A DNA stretch of 64,000 nt from Methylocystaceae bacterium (GTDB lineage Bacteria; Pseudomonadota; Alphaproteobacteria; Rhodospirillales; Terasakiellaceae), in the NCBI GenBank assembly GCA_013373205.1, contig JABXIG010000001.1, positions 62,001-126,000 of the forward strand, written 5' to 3'. Of the stretch, positions 17,914-26,291 are shown one piece after another. How positions within the stretch are numbered: position 1 is the stretch's first letter; every line of letters begins with the position of its first letter. The translations under genes and the position numbers were made by a program. The notes beneath the pieces were generated by a model, which saw nothing but the letters and a program-made list of their open reading frames with translations, was not told the origin of the DNA and did not search any database.

Positions 17914-18376
17914 TGATCAGAAGGTTTATCCCCAAGCGGCTGCAAAATCCGTTGTGTTGGGGATCATTATTACTGAATGTTCTTCTGGTTGCGATTTTGT
18001 TGATCGGTCCACACTGCCTGATCCCCGGTTTTGCCCGCCCCCTAAACCCGGTTCAGCAGGAATGCTGTATCATATGGGGAATGATTTAAGTGGGGCTGAT
18101 AAAGTGGTGTTTGAACGTATTCTGGAAAAACACAGCCCCCAGATCACCGATCATCTGGCGCATATGGATGATATGTTGTGCGAGATTGCCATACTTGTCG
18201 AACAGGATCCATTTTCCATGGATGATTTTCAGAAAGCCCATCAGACATTTGATCAGGTCAAATTCAAAATGGATCGCGATATTGCAAACTTTCTTTATGA
18301 AGTTCTCCCTGCACTTTCTCCAGCAGGACGAAAGAAACCCCGTCTGTTACCACCGCATTTAGAAGATAAAAAGTGA
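17913..18376 (+). pseudogene. Periplasmic metal-sensor-like protein, frameshifted (CnrX/heavy-metal-sensor type)
   Basis: From ATG 17913 the frame gives a short cytoplasmic start and a membrane anchor (LLLNVLLVAILLIG), then falls out of frame near 18050. The remainder continues in a second frame with LSGADKVVFERILEKHSPQITDHLAHMDD, a helical pattern like periplasmic heavy-metal sensors (CnrX/Spy-like), up to the TGA at 18374-18376. Repairing one base would restore a protein of about 154 residues. It completes the sigma/anti-sigma/sensor unit. Confidence 0.7.
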
Positions 18377-18403
18377 TGTGATGGATTACTTTTTTGTTTT
18401 CTA

Positions 18404-18640
18404 TTAGCTGACTGATTTTTGATCCGTTTTGGAAAAGGCTTTCTTTTTAGCGCCACAGCAGGGGCATTTCCATTTTTTGCCTAATTCTTCAAAAGCCAGC
18501 CCACCCATGGTGGCAGGATCATAGATAAACCCGCCGCATGAACAGAGCCAGCGTTGCGGTTCAAAGGCTTTGAAGCTGCCGACAGTAGCCATGGGGATCA
18601 TGGCTTGATCTTTGTTGAGTTCAGTGATGGTAAACCACAT
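18404..18640 (-). CDS. Rubredoxin-like iron-binding protein
   Basis: A 78-residue protein. The C-terminal half resembles rubredoxin: GFIYDPAT, then GLAFEELGKKWKCPCCGAKKKAF, with the second ligand pair as CPCC (CX2C counting the outer cysteines). The first pair reads C-S-C-GG rather than the usual CX2CG, so the ligand spacing is altered. The first 30 residues are extra compared with ordinary rubredoxins. ATG 18640 has an AGGGA ribosome binding site nine bases upstream and is preferred over starts further out. Role: probably electron transfer or a metal-binding structural protein. Confidence 0.65.
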   Translation of the reverse strand: MWFTITELNKDQAMIPMATVGSFKAFEPQRWLCSCGGFIYDPATMGGLAFEELGKKWKCPCCGAKKKAFSKTDQKSVS

Positions 18641-18827
18641 ATATCTATTCCCTGCTTTTCTTACATTTTTGCCAGAATAGCAGATAATCAGAGACTCTTT
18701 CATGACTGTCATGTGACATAGAGGAAAAAAATCAAGCCTCTATTAGATTAATTTTGGACACAATAAGTTTACGCAATGGTGAATTGTTTCTTGAGAAGGT
18801 TCAGTCTATCTCTTGTGCAACAGCGAC

Positions 18828-18853
18828 GCTTTTGTCGCTTAACCAATCAGGAG
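18828..18853 (+). promoter_or_regulatory. 5' leader motif and hairpin before the secreted repeat protein gene
   Basis: GCTTTTGTC, TTAACCAA and AGGAG occur in the same order as before the EF-hand gene. In addition AGCGAC (18822-18827) and GTCGCT (18834-18839) can pair into a small hairpin. The ribosome binding site lies eight bases before ATG 18862. Confidence 0.4.
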
Positions 18854-18861
18854 ATTATATT

Positions 18862-19236
18862 ATGAAAAACGTAACTACTTTCGCCCTTACTGCCGCCCTT
18901 GCAACTGGCTTGGCTTCCGCTGCCTTCGCTGGCACTGTGACCGAAACATCCAACACATGGAAACCGGGTTTCTCATTGGTTGATGGCGGTTCTTATGAAC
19001 GTACAGTTCATGTAGATCGTGACACCAGCTACAATGCGACATTGAAAAATGTTGTTGTGACAGAACAAAGTGACACAGCAAAAGTCGGTTTTACAGCCGT
19101 AGGCGGCAACCGTTATGAGCGTTCTTACGTTGTGAAAAACCAAAATGTTGAGTCGAAAGCAGAACTGAGTGATAGCCGTTCAACTTGGGCACCGGGCTAC
19201 TTTTTGGATGAAAGCGGGAGCTTTGTAAAACTTTAA
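18862..19236 (+). CDS. Small secreted protein with three internal repeats
   Basis: A 124-residue protein with a clear Sec signal peptide (cleavage after ASAAFA, about residue 23). The mature part contains three related units: WKPGFSLVDGGSYER, KVGFTAVGGNRYER and WAPGYFLDESGSFVK, separated by polar beta-like stretches. No family was recognised. The strong ribosome binding site (CAGGAG), strong terminator and single-gene arrangement suggest high expression. It could be an envelope or extracellular structural protein; this is inference only. Confidence 0.7.
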   Translation: MKNVTTFALTAALATGLASAAFAGTVTETSNTWKPGFSLVDGGSYERTVHVDRDTSYNATLKNVVVTEQSDTAKVGFTAVGGNRYERSYVVKNQNVESKAELSDSRSTWAPGYFLDESGSFVKL

Positions 19237-19263
19237 ACAAAACCATCCGTTCGTTTCCCTTAT

Positions 19264-19298
19264 AAAAAACGCGCTGCTTTTTAAGTGGCGCGTTTTTT
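19264..19298. terminator. Bidirectional rho-independent terminator
   Basis: The arms AAAAAACGCGC and GCGCGTTTTTT are separated by 13 bases. The T-tract serves the secreted protein gene on the plus strand. The A-tract serves the ABC ATPase gene on the minus strand, whose stop codon overlaps the right end. Confidence 0.85.
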
Positions 19299-20917
19299 TA
19301 TGTGGAAAGCCCGTTGGCTTCTTGGGCTTTAATCTCGAAAGCTGCCGCCATCAGGGCTTTGGTGTATTCTGTTTTTGGCGCATCGAAAATATCTTGGCGC
19401 AGGCCTTGTTCAACTACTTGGCCGTTTTGCATGACCAGAACTTTATGGCTCATCGCGCGTACAACCTTTAAATCATGGCTGATAAAGATATAGGCGAGGT
19501 TATGTTTGGCTTGTAAATCGCGCAACAGGTCAACAATCTGGGCCTGAACGGACATATCAAGCGCGCTAGTGGGTTCATCCAGAATAATCAGGCGGGGTTT
19601 TAAGACAACAGCACGCGCAATGGCAATGCGTTGGCGCTGGCCCCCGGAAAATTCATGGGGGTAGCGGTCTTGGGCTTCACGTGACAGGCCGACTTCTTCT
19701 AAAATATCCCCGACGATTTGGCGGCGTTCTTCAAAGGTTGCCCCTATCTTATGGACCAGCAAGCCTTCTTCGATGATTTGATGGACGGATAAGCGCGGGG
19801 ACATGGATCCAAACGGGTCCTGAAAGACCATTTGCATATCACTGCGAAGGGGGCGTAACTCTTTTTCCTTAAGGCTTTGAAGGTCTTGTTGATCAAAAAT
19901 CAACTGGCCATCACTATTTTCCAGACGCAGGATGGCCCGGCCCAGTGTGGATTTACCGGATCCCGATTCCCCGACGACGCCCAAGGTTTCGCCCTGTCTT
20001 AAGGACAGGGAAATCCCGTTGACGGCTTTGACATGACCGACTGTGCGTTTGATAATGCCGCGTTTGATGGGATACCAGACTTTGAAATCTTCAACGTTTA
20101 GAATTTCCTGGTCCCCTTTGACGTCATCAGGGTGCCCACTGGGTTCTGCTGCCAGAAGTTTTTGGGTATAGGGGTGTTCAGGGGTTTCAAAGATTTTCTG
20201 GCACTCCCCGGATTCGACGATCAGCCCATCATTCATGACGCAGACCCGATCTGCCATATTGCGCACAATACCCAGATCATGGGTGATCATCAAAATCGCC
20301 ATGCCAAGCTTTTCCTGTAATTCTTTCAAAAGTTTCAGGATTTGCGCCTGTACGGTGACATCTAATGCGGTGGTGGGTTCGTCCGCGATCAAGATATCTG
20401 GTTCATTGGCAAGCGCCATGGCGATCATGATACGCTGTTGCTGCCCGCCTGAAAATTGATGGGGCAGGGCTTTAAGCCGATCTTCGGATGTGGCACTTTC
20501 CAGACCAACCAGTTTTAACAGTTCAATCACCCGCGCGTGCGCTTGGCGTTTGGTCATCAGTTTATGAATGAACAGCACTTCGCTGATCTGGCGTTCAATG
20601 GAATGTAGCGGGTTTAAGGAATTAAGTGGTTCCTGAAAGATCATCGCGATTTTATTGCCACGAATGGCACGAATTTCGCGTTCTTTACAGCCTAAAAGCT
20701 CCTGACCTTTCAGCTTGATACTGCCTCCCGGATGTTGGGCACGTGGATAGGGCAGCAGTTGCAGAATAGATAAGGCACTGACCGATTTACCGGAACCTGA
20801 TTCTCCGACAAGTCCCAATGTCTCGCCTTTTTCAAGGGAGAAGGAGACACCGCGCACGGCTTCGCTATCGCCGAAGTTTACTTTTAAATCTTTGATCTCG
20901 AGCAAGGGCTGGGTCAT
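19298..20917 (-). CDS. yejF: Peptide/microcin-C-type ABC transporter, double ATPase (YejF)
   Basis: A 539-residue protein made of two complete ABC ATPase domains in tandem. Each has Walker A GESGSGKS (residues about 36 and 315), a signature (SGGQQQR and SGGQRQR) and Walker B ([12 protein letters not shown] and [12 protein letters not shown]), plus oligopeptide-transporter tails. The tandem arrangement is typical of YejF. It drives import of peptides or peptide-like compounds with the two permeases upstream. It overlaps yejE by four bases. Confidence 0.9.
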   Translation of the reverse strand: MTQPLLEIKDLKVNFGDSEAVRGVSFSLEKGETLGLVGESGSGKSVSALSILQLLPYPRAQHPGGSIKLKGQELLGCKEREIRAIRGNKIAMIFQEPLNSLNPLHSIERQISEVLFIHKLMTKRQAHARVIELLKLVGLESATSEDRLKALPHQFSGGQQQRIMIAMALANEPDILIADEPTTALDVTVQAQILKLLKELQEKLGMAILMITHDLGIVRNMADRVCVMNDGLIVESGECQKIFETPEHPYTQKLLAAEPSGHPDDVKGDQEILNVEDFKVWYPIKRGIIKRTVGHVKAVNGISLSLRQGETLGVVGESGSGKSTLGRAILRLENSDGQLIFDQQDLQSLKEKELRPLRSDMQMVFQDPFGSMSPRLSVHQIIEEGLLVHKIGATFEERRQIVGDILEEVGLSREAQDRYPHEFSGGQRQRIAIARAVVLKPRLIILDEPTSALDMSVQAQIVDLLRDLQAKHNLAYIFISHDLKVVRAMSHKVLVMQNGQVVEQGLRQDIFDAPKTEYTKALMAAAFEIKAQEANGLST

Positions 20918-21936
20918 TGAAAGGTCTTCCTTGGATCAAAGGCATCACGCACGGCTTCGCCGATGAAAATCAGTAAAGACAGCATAATGGAGAGAACGAA
21001 AAAGGCGGTCAGTCCCAGCCACGGGGCTTGCAGGTTGTTTTTTCCCTGATTAAGCAATTCACCCAACGAAGCCGACCCGGGCGGCAGGCCAAACCCTAAG
21101 AAATCAAGGGCGGTCAGGGTCGTGATGGAGCCATTGAGGATGAAGGGCAAGAATGTAAAGGTTGCCACCATTGCATTAGGTAACACATGACGCAGAATAA
21201 TAGTCGCATCATTTACCCCCAGGGCTTTGGCAGCGCGCACAAAGTCAAAATTTCTGGCGCGCAGGAATTCTGCACGCACTAATCCGACCAGCTGCACCCA
21301 TGAAAACATCAACATGAGTCCGAGAAGCCACCAGAAATTCGGCTCAACAAAGCTGGCGAGGATAATCAGCAGGAAAAGTGTAGGCAGGCCGGACCAAATT
21401 TCGATAAAACGTTGACCTAACAGGTCGATGGTCCCGCCGAAATAACCTTGCACCGCGCCAACACCAATGCCAATGATCGAACTGGCAATCGTCAGCACAA
21501 GGCCAAACAGAACCGAAATTCGAAAACCATAGATCAGACGGGCGACTACATCTCGCCCTTGGTCATCGGTGCCGAGCCAGTTTTCAGCACTGGGTGGCGC
21601 AGGGGTGGGGACCGTCAGGTTATAATTGATACTGTCATAGCTGTAACGCACGATCGGCCAGATAATCCAGCCGCCTGTATCGGTGATGAGGGCTTGAACT
21701 TCCGGGTCACGATATTCAGCCTCGGTCTCAAAAAAGCCGCCGAAGGTGGTTTCGGGATATTCTTGTAAGAAGGGGGTGTAAAATTCACCCTCATAAGAAA
21801 TCAGCAAAGGTTTATCGTTGGCGATCAGTTCAGCAAAGAGTGACAGCAAGAACAGGGTTAAAAACAGCCAGAGCGACCAAAACCCGCGTCGGTTGGATTT
21901 GAAATTCTGCCAGCGTCTTTCATTTAAAGGCGACAT
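20914..21936 (-). CDS. yejE: Peptide ABC transporter permease (YejE)
   Basis: A 340-residue inner-membrane permease with about six membrane segments and an OppC/YejE-type periplasmic insert near residues 40-110. The cytoplasmic EAA loop (RAAKALGVNDATIILRHVLPN) contacts the ATPase. ATG 21936 is chosen because family similarity starts at SPLNERRWQNF and a GAGG ribosome binding site precedes it; the start is four bases from the yejB stop. It works with YejB and YejF. Confidence 0.9.
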   Translation of the reverse strand: MSPLNERRWQNFKSNRRGFWSLWLFLTLFLLSLFAELIANDKPLLISYEGEFYTPFLQEYPETTFGGFFETEAEYRDPEVQALITDTGGWIIWPIVRYSYDSINYNLTVPTPAPPSAENWLGTDDQGRDVVARLIYGFRISVLFGLVLTIASSIIGIGVGAVQGYFGGTIDLLGQRFIEIWSGLPTLFLLIILASFVEPNFWWLLGLMLMFSWVQLVGLVRAEFLRARNFDFVRAAKALGVNDATIILRHVLPNAMVATFTFLPFILNGSITTLTALDFLGFGLPPGSASLGELLNQGKNNLQAPWLGLTAFFVLSIMLSLLIFIGEAVRDAFDPRKTFQ

Positions 21937-21940
21937 GTGT

Positions 21941-23038
21941 TTATGACCTCGCCTCAAAATCAACACGCGGATCGATGATGTGATACATGACATCACCAAT
22001 CAGGTTCATAATTAACCCGAGAAGGGTAAAGAAATAAAGCGTGCCAAACACGACCGGATAATCGCGGTTGATGGCCGCTTCAAACCCTAACAGCCCCAAT
22101 CCGTCGAGGGAGAAAATAATCTCGGTCAACAGCGATCCGGTAAAGAAAACACCAATAAAGGTGGCGGGGAAGCCGGCGATCACGATCAGCATGGCATTTC
22201 TGAAAATATGACCATAAAGCACGCGGTTTTCTGACACGCCCTTGGCGCGCGCGGTGATGACATATTGTTTATTGATTTCTTCAAGGAATGAGTTTTTCGT
22301 CAGCATGGTCAGACTGGCAAAACCGCCGATGACCATAGACAGGACGGGCAGGGCGATATGCCAGAAATAATCGGTGATCTGATGCCAGGTGTTTAAATTT
22401 CCCCAGTTATCCGAGGTCAGGCCCCGCAACGGGAACCAGTCGAGATAGCGCCCGCCTGCAAAGACCACGATCAACAGGATGGCAAACAGAAAGCTCGGGA
22501 TCGCATTGCCGATAATAACGACGCCGCTTGACCAGACATCAAAGCGTGACCCATCACGTAAGGCTTTTTTGATCCCAAGGGGAATAGAAATTAGATAGAC
22601 CAGCAACGTGGTCCAGATGCCCAAAGAGATCGAGACAGGCATTTTTTCAAGCACCAGATCGACCACGCTTTCATCACGATAAAAGCTGTTGCCAAAATCA
22701 AAGCGCACATAATTGCCCAGCATTTGAAAAAAACGTTCATGGGCAGGTTTATCAAACCCGAATTGCTGTTCAATTTCTTTTATTAGTTCTGGCGGTACGC
22801 CCTGTGCCCCACGGTATTGTGAACTGTTGCTTCCCGCTGAGGCGCCAGATCCTTTGACTTCACCCCCGCCTGTGCCGGAAACGCGCGCGGTTGCATCAAC
22901 TGCTTCGCCCTGAATTTTGGCAAGCATCTGTTCAACAGGTCCGCCCGGGGCAGCTTGAATGATCACAAAGTTCAGCACCATGATGCCAAACAGGGTCGGA
23001 ATAATCAGTAAAAGGCGTCGCAGGATATAAGCGAGCAT
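21941..23038 (-). CDS. yejB: Peptide ABC transporter permease (YejB)
   Basis: A 365-residue permease with N-terminal [19 protein letters not shown], typical of DppB/YejB. It has a YejB-type insert of about 50 Gly/Ser-rich residues after the first membrane segment, and the EAA loop [21 protein letters not shown]. It is the first gene of yejBEF. The cognate binding protein gene yejA, often found in front, is not here: the next gene upstream is the divergent ychF. Confidence 0.9.
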   Translation of the reverse strand: MLAYILRRLLLIIPTLFGIMVLNFVIIQAAPGGPVEQMLAKIQGEAVDATARVSGTGGGEVKGSGASAGSNSSQYRGAQGVPPELIKEIEQQFGFDKPAHERFFQMLGNYVRFDFGNSFYRDESVVDLVLEKMPVSISLGIWTTLLVYLISIPLGIKKALRDGSRFDVWSSGVVIIGNAIPSFLFAILLIVVFAGGRYLDWFPLRGLTSDNWGNLNTWHQITDYFWHIALPVLSMVIGGFASLTMLTKNSFLEEINKQYVITARAKGVSENRVLYGHIFRNAMLIVIAGFPATFIGVFFTGSLLTEIIFSLDGLGLLGFEAAINRDYPVVFGTLYFFTLLGLIMNLIGDVMYHIIDPRVDFEARS

Positions 23039-23191
23039 GAAAGCAATCGACTTTTTACAGTTTCAGGGTTGGTTCGTCTTATTTTTAGGTGAGCAAACCC
23101 GTTTGAGCAAGGTAAAATCTATTGCTTTTTAAGGCGTGGCGCGCTATGCGCTGTAGCAGATTTTTAATGGATAGAGTTTGGATTAAATCTC

Positions 23192-24295
23192 ATGGGTTTT
23201 AACTGCGGTATCGTCGGCCTGCCAAATGTGGGCAAATCAACACTTTTTAATGCGTTGACCTCAACAGCTGCGGCAGAGGCTGCAAACTTCCCCTTCTGTA
23301 CGATTGAACCAAATACAGGCCGCGTTGGTGTTCCCGATGACCGTCTTGATAAACTGGCTGAAATTGCCGGCTCTGCCAAGATCATTCCGACACAGCTGGA
23401 ATTTGTTGATATCGCGGGTTTGGTGCGGGGGGCATCTAAGGGTGAAGGGCTGGGCAACCAGTTTTTGGCCAATATCCGCGAAGTGGACGCCATCATCCAT
23501 GTGCTGCGTTGTTTCGAAGATGAGAATATCACCCACGTGGATGACAGCATTGATCCGATCCGTGACGCCGAAACTGTTGAAACAGAATTGATGCTGGCTG
23601 ATCTGGAAAGTTTGGAAAAGCGTGAACAAGCCCTGGTTAAAAAGGTGCGTGGTCAAGACAAGGACGCTGCAGCAACGCTTAAAATGGTGGAAAGCTGCCT
23701 TGAGGTTCTGCGCGAAGGTAAGCCTGCCCGTGTGGTGGAACGTCGCGATGAAGACGAAGAAAAAATCTTCCAAATGTTGCAGCTTTTGACATCAAAGCCG
23801 GTTCTATATGTCTGTAACGTTGAAGAAGACAGCGCAGCTGACGGCAATAGCATTTCAGCACGCGTCTTTGAAAAGGCAGCCAGTGAAAATGCCCGCGCGG
23901 TTGTGATTTCGGCCCAGATCGAAGAAGAAGTTTCCAAATTAGATAGTGAAGAAGATAAGGCAGAATTTTTGGAAAGCCTTGGGCTGGAAGAAACAGGTTT
24001 GGCACGTATTATCCGCGAAGGCTACAAGCTTTTGGGTCTTCTGACTTTCTTTACCGTCGGCCCGAAAGAGGCTCGTGCCTGGACTGTGAAAGTCGGGGCG
24101 AAAGCACCGCAAGCTGCGGGTGTGATCCATACTGACTTTGAACGCGGTTTCATTAAAGCTGAAACCATCGCCTTTGATGATTATGTGGAATTCAATGGTG
24201 AAAATGGTGCGAAGGAACATGGCAAGATGCGTCAGGAAGGTAAGGAATATATCACAAAAGATGGGGACGTTTTCCATTTCCGTTTCAACGTATAA
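23192..24295 (+). CDS. ychF: Ribosome-associated ATPase/GTPase YchF
   Basis: A 367-residue Obg-family P-loop protein of standard length. It has G1 NVGKSTLFN (residues 11-19), G3 DIAGLVRGASKGEGLGNQF and the NVEED region where YchF proteins lack a canonical GTP-specific NKxD. The C-terminal TGS-like domain ends RQEGKEYITKDGDVFHFRFNV. YchF hydrolyses ATP, associates with ribosomes and affects stress responses. It is divergent from yejB and followed by its own terminator. Confidence 0.95.
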   Translation: MGFNCGIVGLPNVGKSTLFNALTSTAAAEAANFPFCTIEPNTGRVGVPDDRLDKLAEIAGSAKIIPTQLEFVDIAGLVRGASKGEGLGNQFLANIREVDAIIHVLRCFEDENITHVDDSIDPIRDAETVETELMLADLESLEKREQALVKKVRGQDKDAAATLKMVESCLEVLREGKPARVVERRDEDEEKIFQMLQLLTSKPVLYVCNVEEDSAADGNSISARVFEKAASENARAVVISAQIEEEVSKLDSEEDKAEFLESLGLEETGLARIIREGYKLLGLLTFFTVGPKEARAWTVKVGAKAPQAAGVIHTDFERGFIKAETIAFDDYVEFNGENGAKEHGKMRQEGKEYITKDGDVFHFRFNV

Positions 24296-24362
24296 CAGAG
24301 CCTTTGATAAGAGGGGCGTTGCTGTTTTTATAAGAAGAGAAAACTGTTTTCCTAAAAATGCA

Positions 24363-24390
24363 AAAAAGGGGTCGATATAGGCCCCTTTTT
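24363..24390 (+). terminator. Rho-independent terminator after ychF
   Basis: AAAAAGGGG pairs with CCCCTTTTT around a 10-base middle section in which further pairs are possible. It is followed by a T-tract and lies 67 bases after the ychF stop. Confidence 0.8.
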
Positions 24391-24434
24391 ATTTGTGCAC
24401 TGCAATAAAAGTGTCATATTTTCCCGATTCGTTT

Positions 24435-24449
24435 TTGTGCGCCGCACAA
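24435..24449. promoter_or_regulatory. Perfect 15-base palindrome, possible operator
   Basis: TTGTGCG-C-CGCACAA, symmetrical about the central base, lies 198 bases before the SBP start. It is a candidate site for a dimeric regulator. No known consensus was matched. Confidence 0.4.
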
Positions 24450-24517
24450 TGCGAGAAAGAATTTGACCAAAAAGTCAACTTATTTGAAAGTTTCAATTGC
24501 AAAAAATTCAAATACCG

Positions 24518-24601
24518 CAAGTATATATGTGTGACAGAATTGTGCTGGATTTTGTAAATGAAAGCGCCACAATTGTCAGACTTTTACCAAATATATACTT
24601 G
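24518..24601. repeat. 11-base inverted repeat pair
   Basis: CAAGTATATAT at 24518-24528 is the reverse complement of 24591-24601, with 62 bases between them. The pair could be two half-sites for one regulator or the base of a leader stem. Confidence 0.4.
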
Positions 24602-24606
24602 GTTAC

Positions 24607-24625
24607 CCGCAACTGATGTTTGCGG
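24607..24625 (+). promoter_or_regulatory. Small leader hairpin before the SBP ribosome binding site
   Basis: CCGCAA pairs with TTGCGG around a 7-base loop. It ends six bases before the GGGAG ribosome binding site of the gene starting at 24647. Confidence 0.35.
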
Positions 24626-24646
24626 TAAAACGGGAGACAAATATAA

Positions 24647-26215
24647 ATGAACTTACGTAAGTTAGGGATGGTTGCTACTGTTGCATTGGCGACCGTCATT
24701 GGGATGGGTGTATCTACATCATCTCACGCTAAAACATTGAAAATGGCCTATGATGCCGACCCGGTATCACTAGACCCGATGGAACAGCTGTCGGGCGGCA
24801 CGCTGCAAATGTCCCACATGGTGTTTGATCCGCTGGTTCGTTTCACCAAAGACTTGTCCTATGAAGGTCGTCTGGCGACCAAATGGGAACAGATCGATGA
24901 AACCACCATGCGTATTTATCTGCGCAAAGGTGTAAAATTCCATTCCGGCAACATGTTCAGCGCCAACGATGTGGCCTGGACGTTGAACCGTTTGAAAGAA
25001 AGCCCGGACTTTAAAGGTCTGTTTGAACCGTTCAATGGTTCTAAAATCATCGATGATTACACAATCGATCTGACAACTTCCAAGCCTTATCCGCTGGTTT
25101 TGACCATGATGACCTATATGTTCCCGATGGATAGCAAATTCTATACAGGGACAGACGCCAACGGTAATCCAAAAGACATGGTTAAAAAACACGGCAACGC
25201 GTTTGCGTCTACCAATGAGTCTGGTACAGGACCGTTTGTTGTAACTTCACGTGAACAAGGCGTGCGTGTTGAATTTGATCGTTTTGCGGATTATTGGGAT
25301 AAAGAGTCCAAAGGCAATGTGTCAAAAATCATCATGACACCAATTAAAGAAGCCCCGACGCGTGTGGCTTCTTTGCTGGCTGGTGATATTGATTTCATCG
25401 CCCCGGTTCCACCAACCGATTTGAAACGTATCGAAGATGATGCCAATTCAAATCTTGTGACCATGACCGGGACACGTATTATCACCTTCCAAATGAACCA
25501 AGAACGCGTTGAAGCCTTTAAAGACAAGCGTGTGCGTCAAGCGATTGTTCATGCGATCAACAATGAAGGTATCGTGAAAAAGATCATGAAAGGCTTTGGT
25601 ACAGCTGCTGCACAACAATCTGCTGCTGGTCAATTGGGTCACGTGGAAGCATTGAAACCACGCTATGATCTGAAAAAAGCTAAAGCTTTGATGAAAGAAG
25701 CTGGTTATGAAAAAGGCTTCAACATCACCATGATGGCACCGAACAACCGTTATGTGAACGATGCGAAAATCGCTGAAGCCGTGGCGTCCATGCTGTCTAA
25801 AATCAATATCAAAGTTGATCTGACAACCATGCCGAAGGCGCAATATTGGCCGAAGTTTGATGAACGTGCTGCTGACATGATGATGATCGGCTGGCACCCG
25901 GATACAGAAGATTCTGCAAACTATTCAGAATTTCTGCTGATGACCCCGAACACCGAAACAGGGAAGGGTCAATATAATTCCGGTAACTTTGCAAATGCGG
26001 AACTGGATGCGTTGGTGAATAAAGCCAACACCATTACAGATATCGCAGAACGCAAGAAACTGTTGCAACAAGTTGAACAGCTTGCTTACGACGAAGCTGC
26101 ATTTGTACCGCTGCACTGGCAAAACCTTGCTTGGGCGGCACGCAAAGGTGTCCATATCGAAGATATTGTCAACGTCATGAACTTCCCATATCTGGGTGAT
26201 CTGGTCGTCGACTAA
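24647..26215 (+). CDS. Dipeptide/oligopeptide-type ABC transporter substrate-binding protein
   Basis: A 522-residue SBP_bac_5 protein. It has a signal peptide (MVATVALATVIGMG...SSHA, cleavage near residue 28), the start of the mature fold (TLKMAYDADPVSLDPMEQ), and the family signature region KWEQIDETTMRIYLRKGVKF with SANDVAWTLNR. It captures peptides or related solutes in the periplasm for the permeases encoded next. A partial terminator after it would give the binding protein in excess over the membrane parts. Confidence 0.9.
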   Translation: MNLRKLGMVATVALATVIGMGVSTSSHAKTLKMAYDADPVSLDPMEQLSGGTLQMSHMVFDPLVRFTKDLSYEGRLATKWEQIDETTMRIYLRKGVKFHSGNMFSANDVAWTLNRLKESPDFKGLFEPFNGSKIIDDYTIDLTTSKPYPLVLTMMTYMFPMDSKFYTGTDANGNPKDMVKKHGNAFASTNESGTGPFVVTSREQGVRVEFDRFADYWDKESKGNVSKIIMTPIKEAPTRVASLLAGDIDFIAPVPPTDLKRIEDDANSNLVTMTGTRIITFQMNQERVEAFKDKRVRQAIVHAINNEGIVKKIMKGFGTAAAQQSAAGQLGHVEALKPRYDLKKAKALMKEAGYEKGFNITMMAPNNRYVNDAKIAEAVASMLSKINIKVDLTTMPKAQYWPKFDERAADMMMIGWHPDTEDSANYSEFLLMTPNTETGKGQYNSGNFANAELDALVNKANTITDIAERKKLLQQVEQLAYDEAAFVPLHWQNLAWAARKGVHIEDIVNVMNFPYLGDLVVD

Positions 26216-26229
26216 TATTTGTGGATTTT

Positions 26230-26261
26230 GGGCTGCTTTTTTTGAAGAAGCAGCCCTTTTT
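26230..26261 (+). terminator. Attenuating terminator between SBP and permease genes
   Basis: GGGCTGCTT pairs with AAGCAGCCC and is followed by five T. It lies 15 bases after the SBP stop and 31 bases before the permease start. Within a transporter operon such a hairpin usually reduces read-through, so the binding protein is made in excess. Confidence 0.7.
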
Positions 26262-26291
26262 CCATCCAATTTCTGTAAAAGAGAATTTGAA

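Larger units (their letters stand above)
24296..24646. other. Intergenic region before the dipeptide-type SBP gene
   Basis: A 351-base AT-rich region. It holds the ychF terminator (24363-24390), a 15-base palindrome (24435-24449), an 11-base inverted repeat pair (24518-24528 with 24591-24601), a small hairpin (24607-24625) and a good ribosome binding site (GGGAG, 24632-24636). The density of dyads suggests a regulated promoter for the following transporter operon. Confidence 0.5.
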
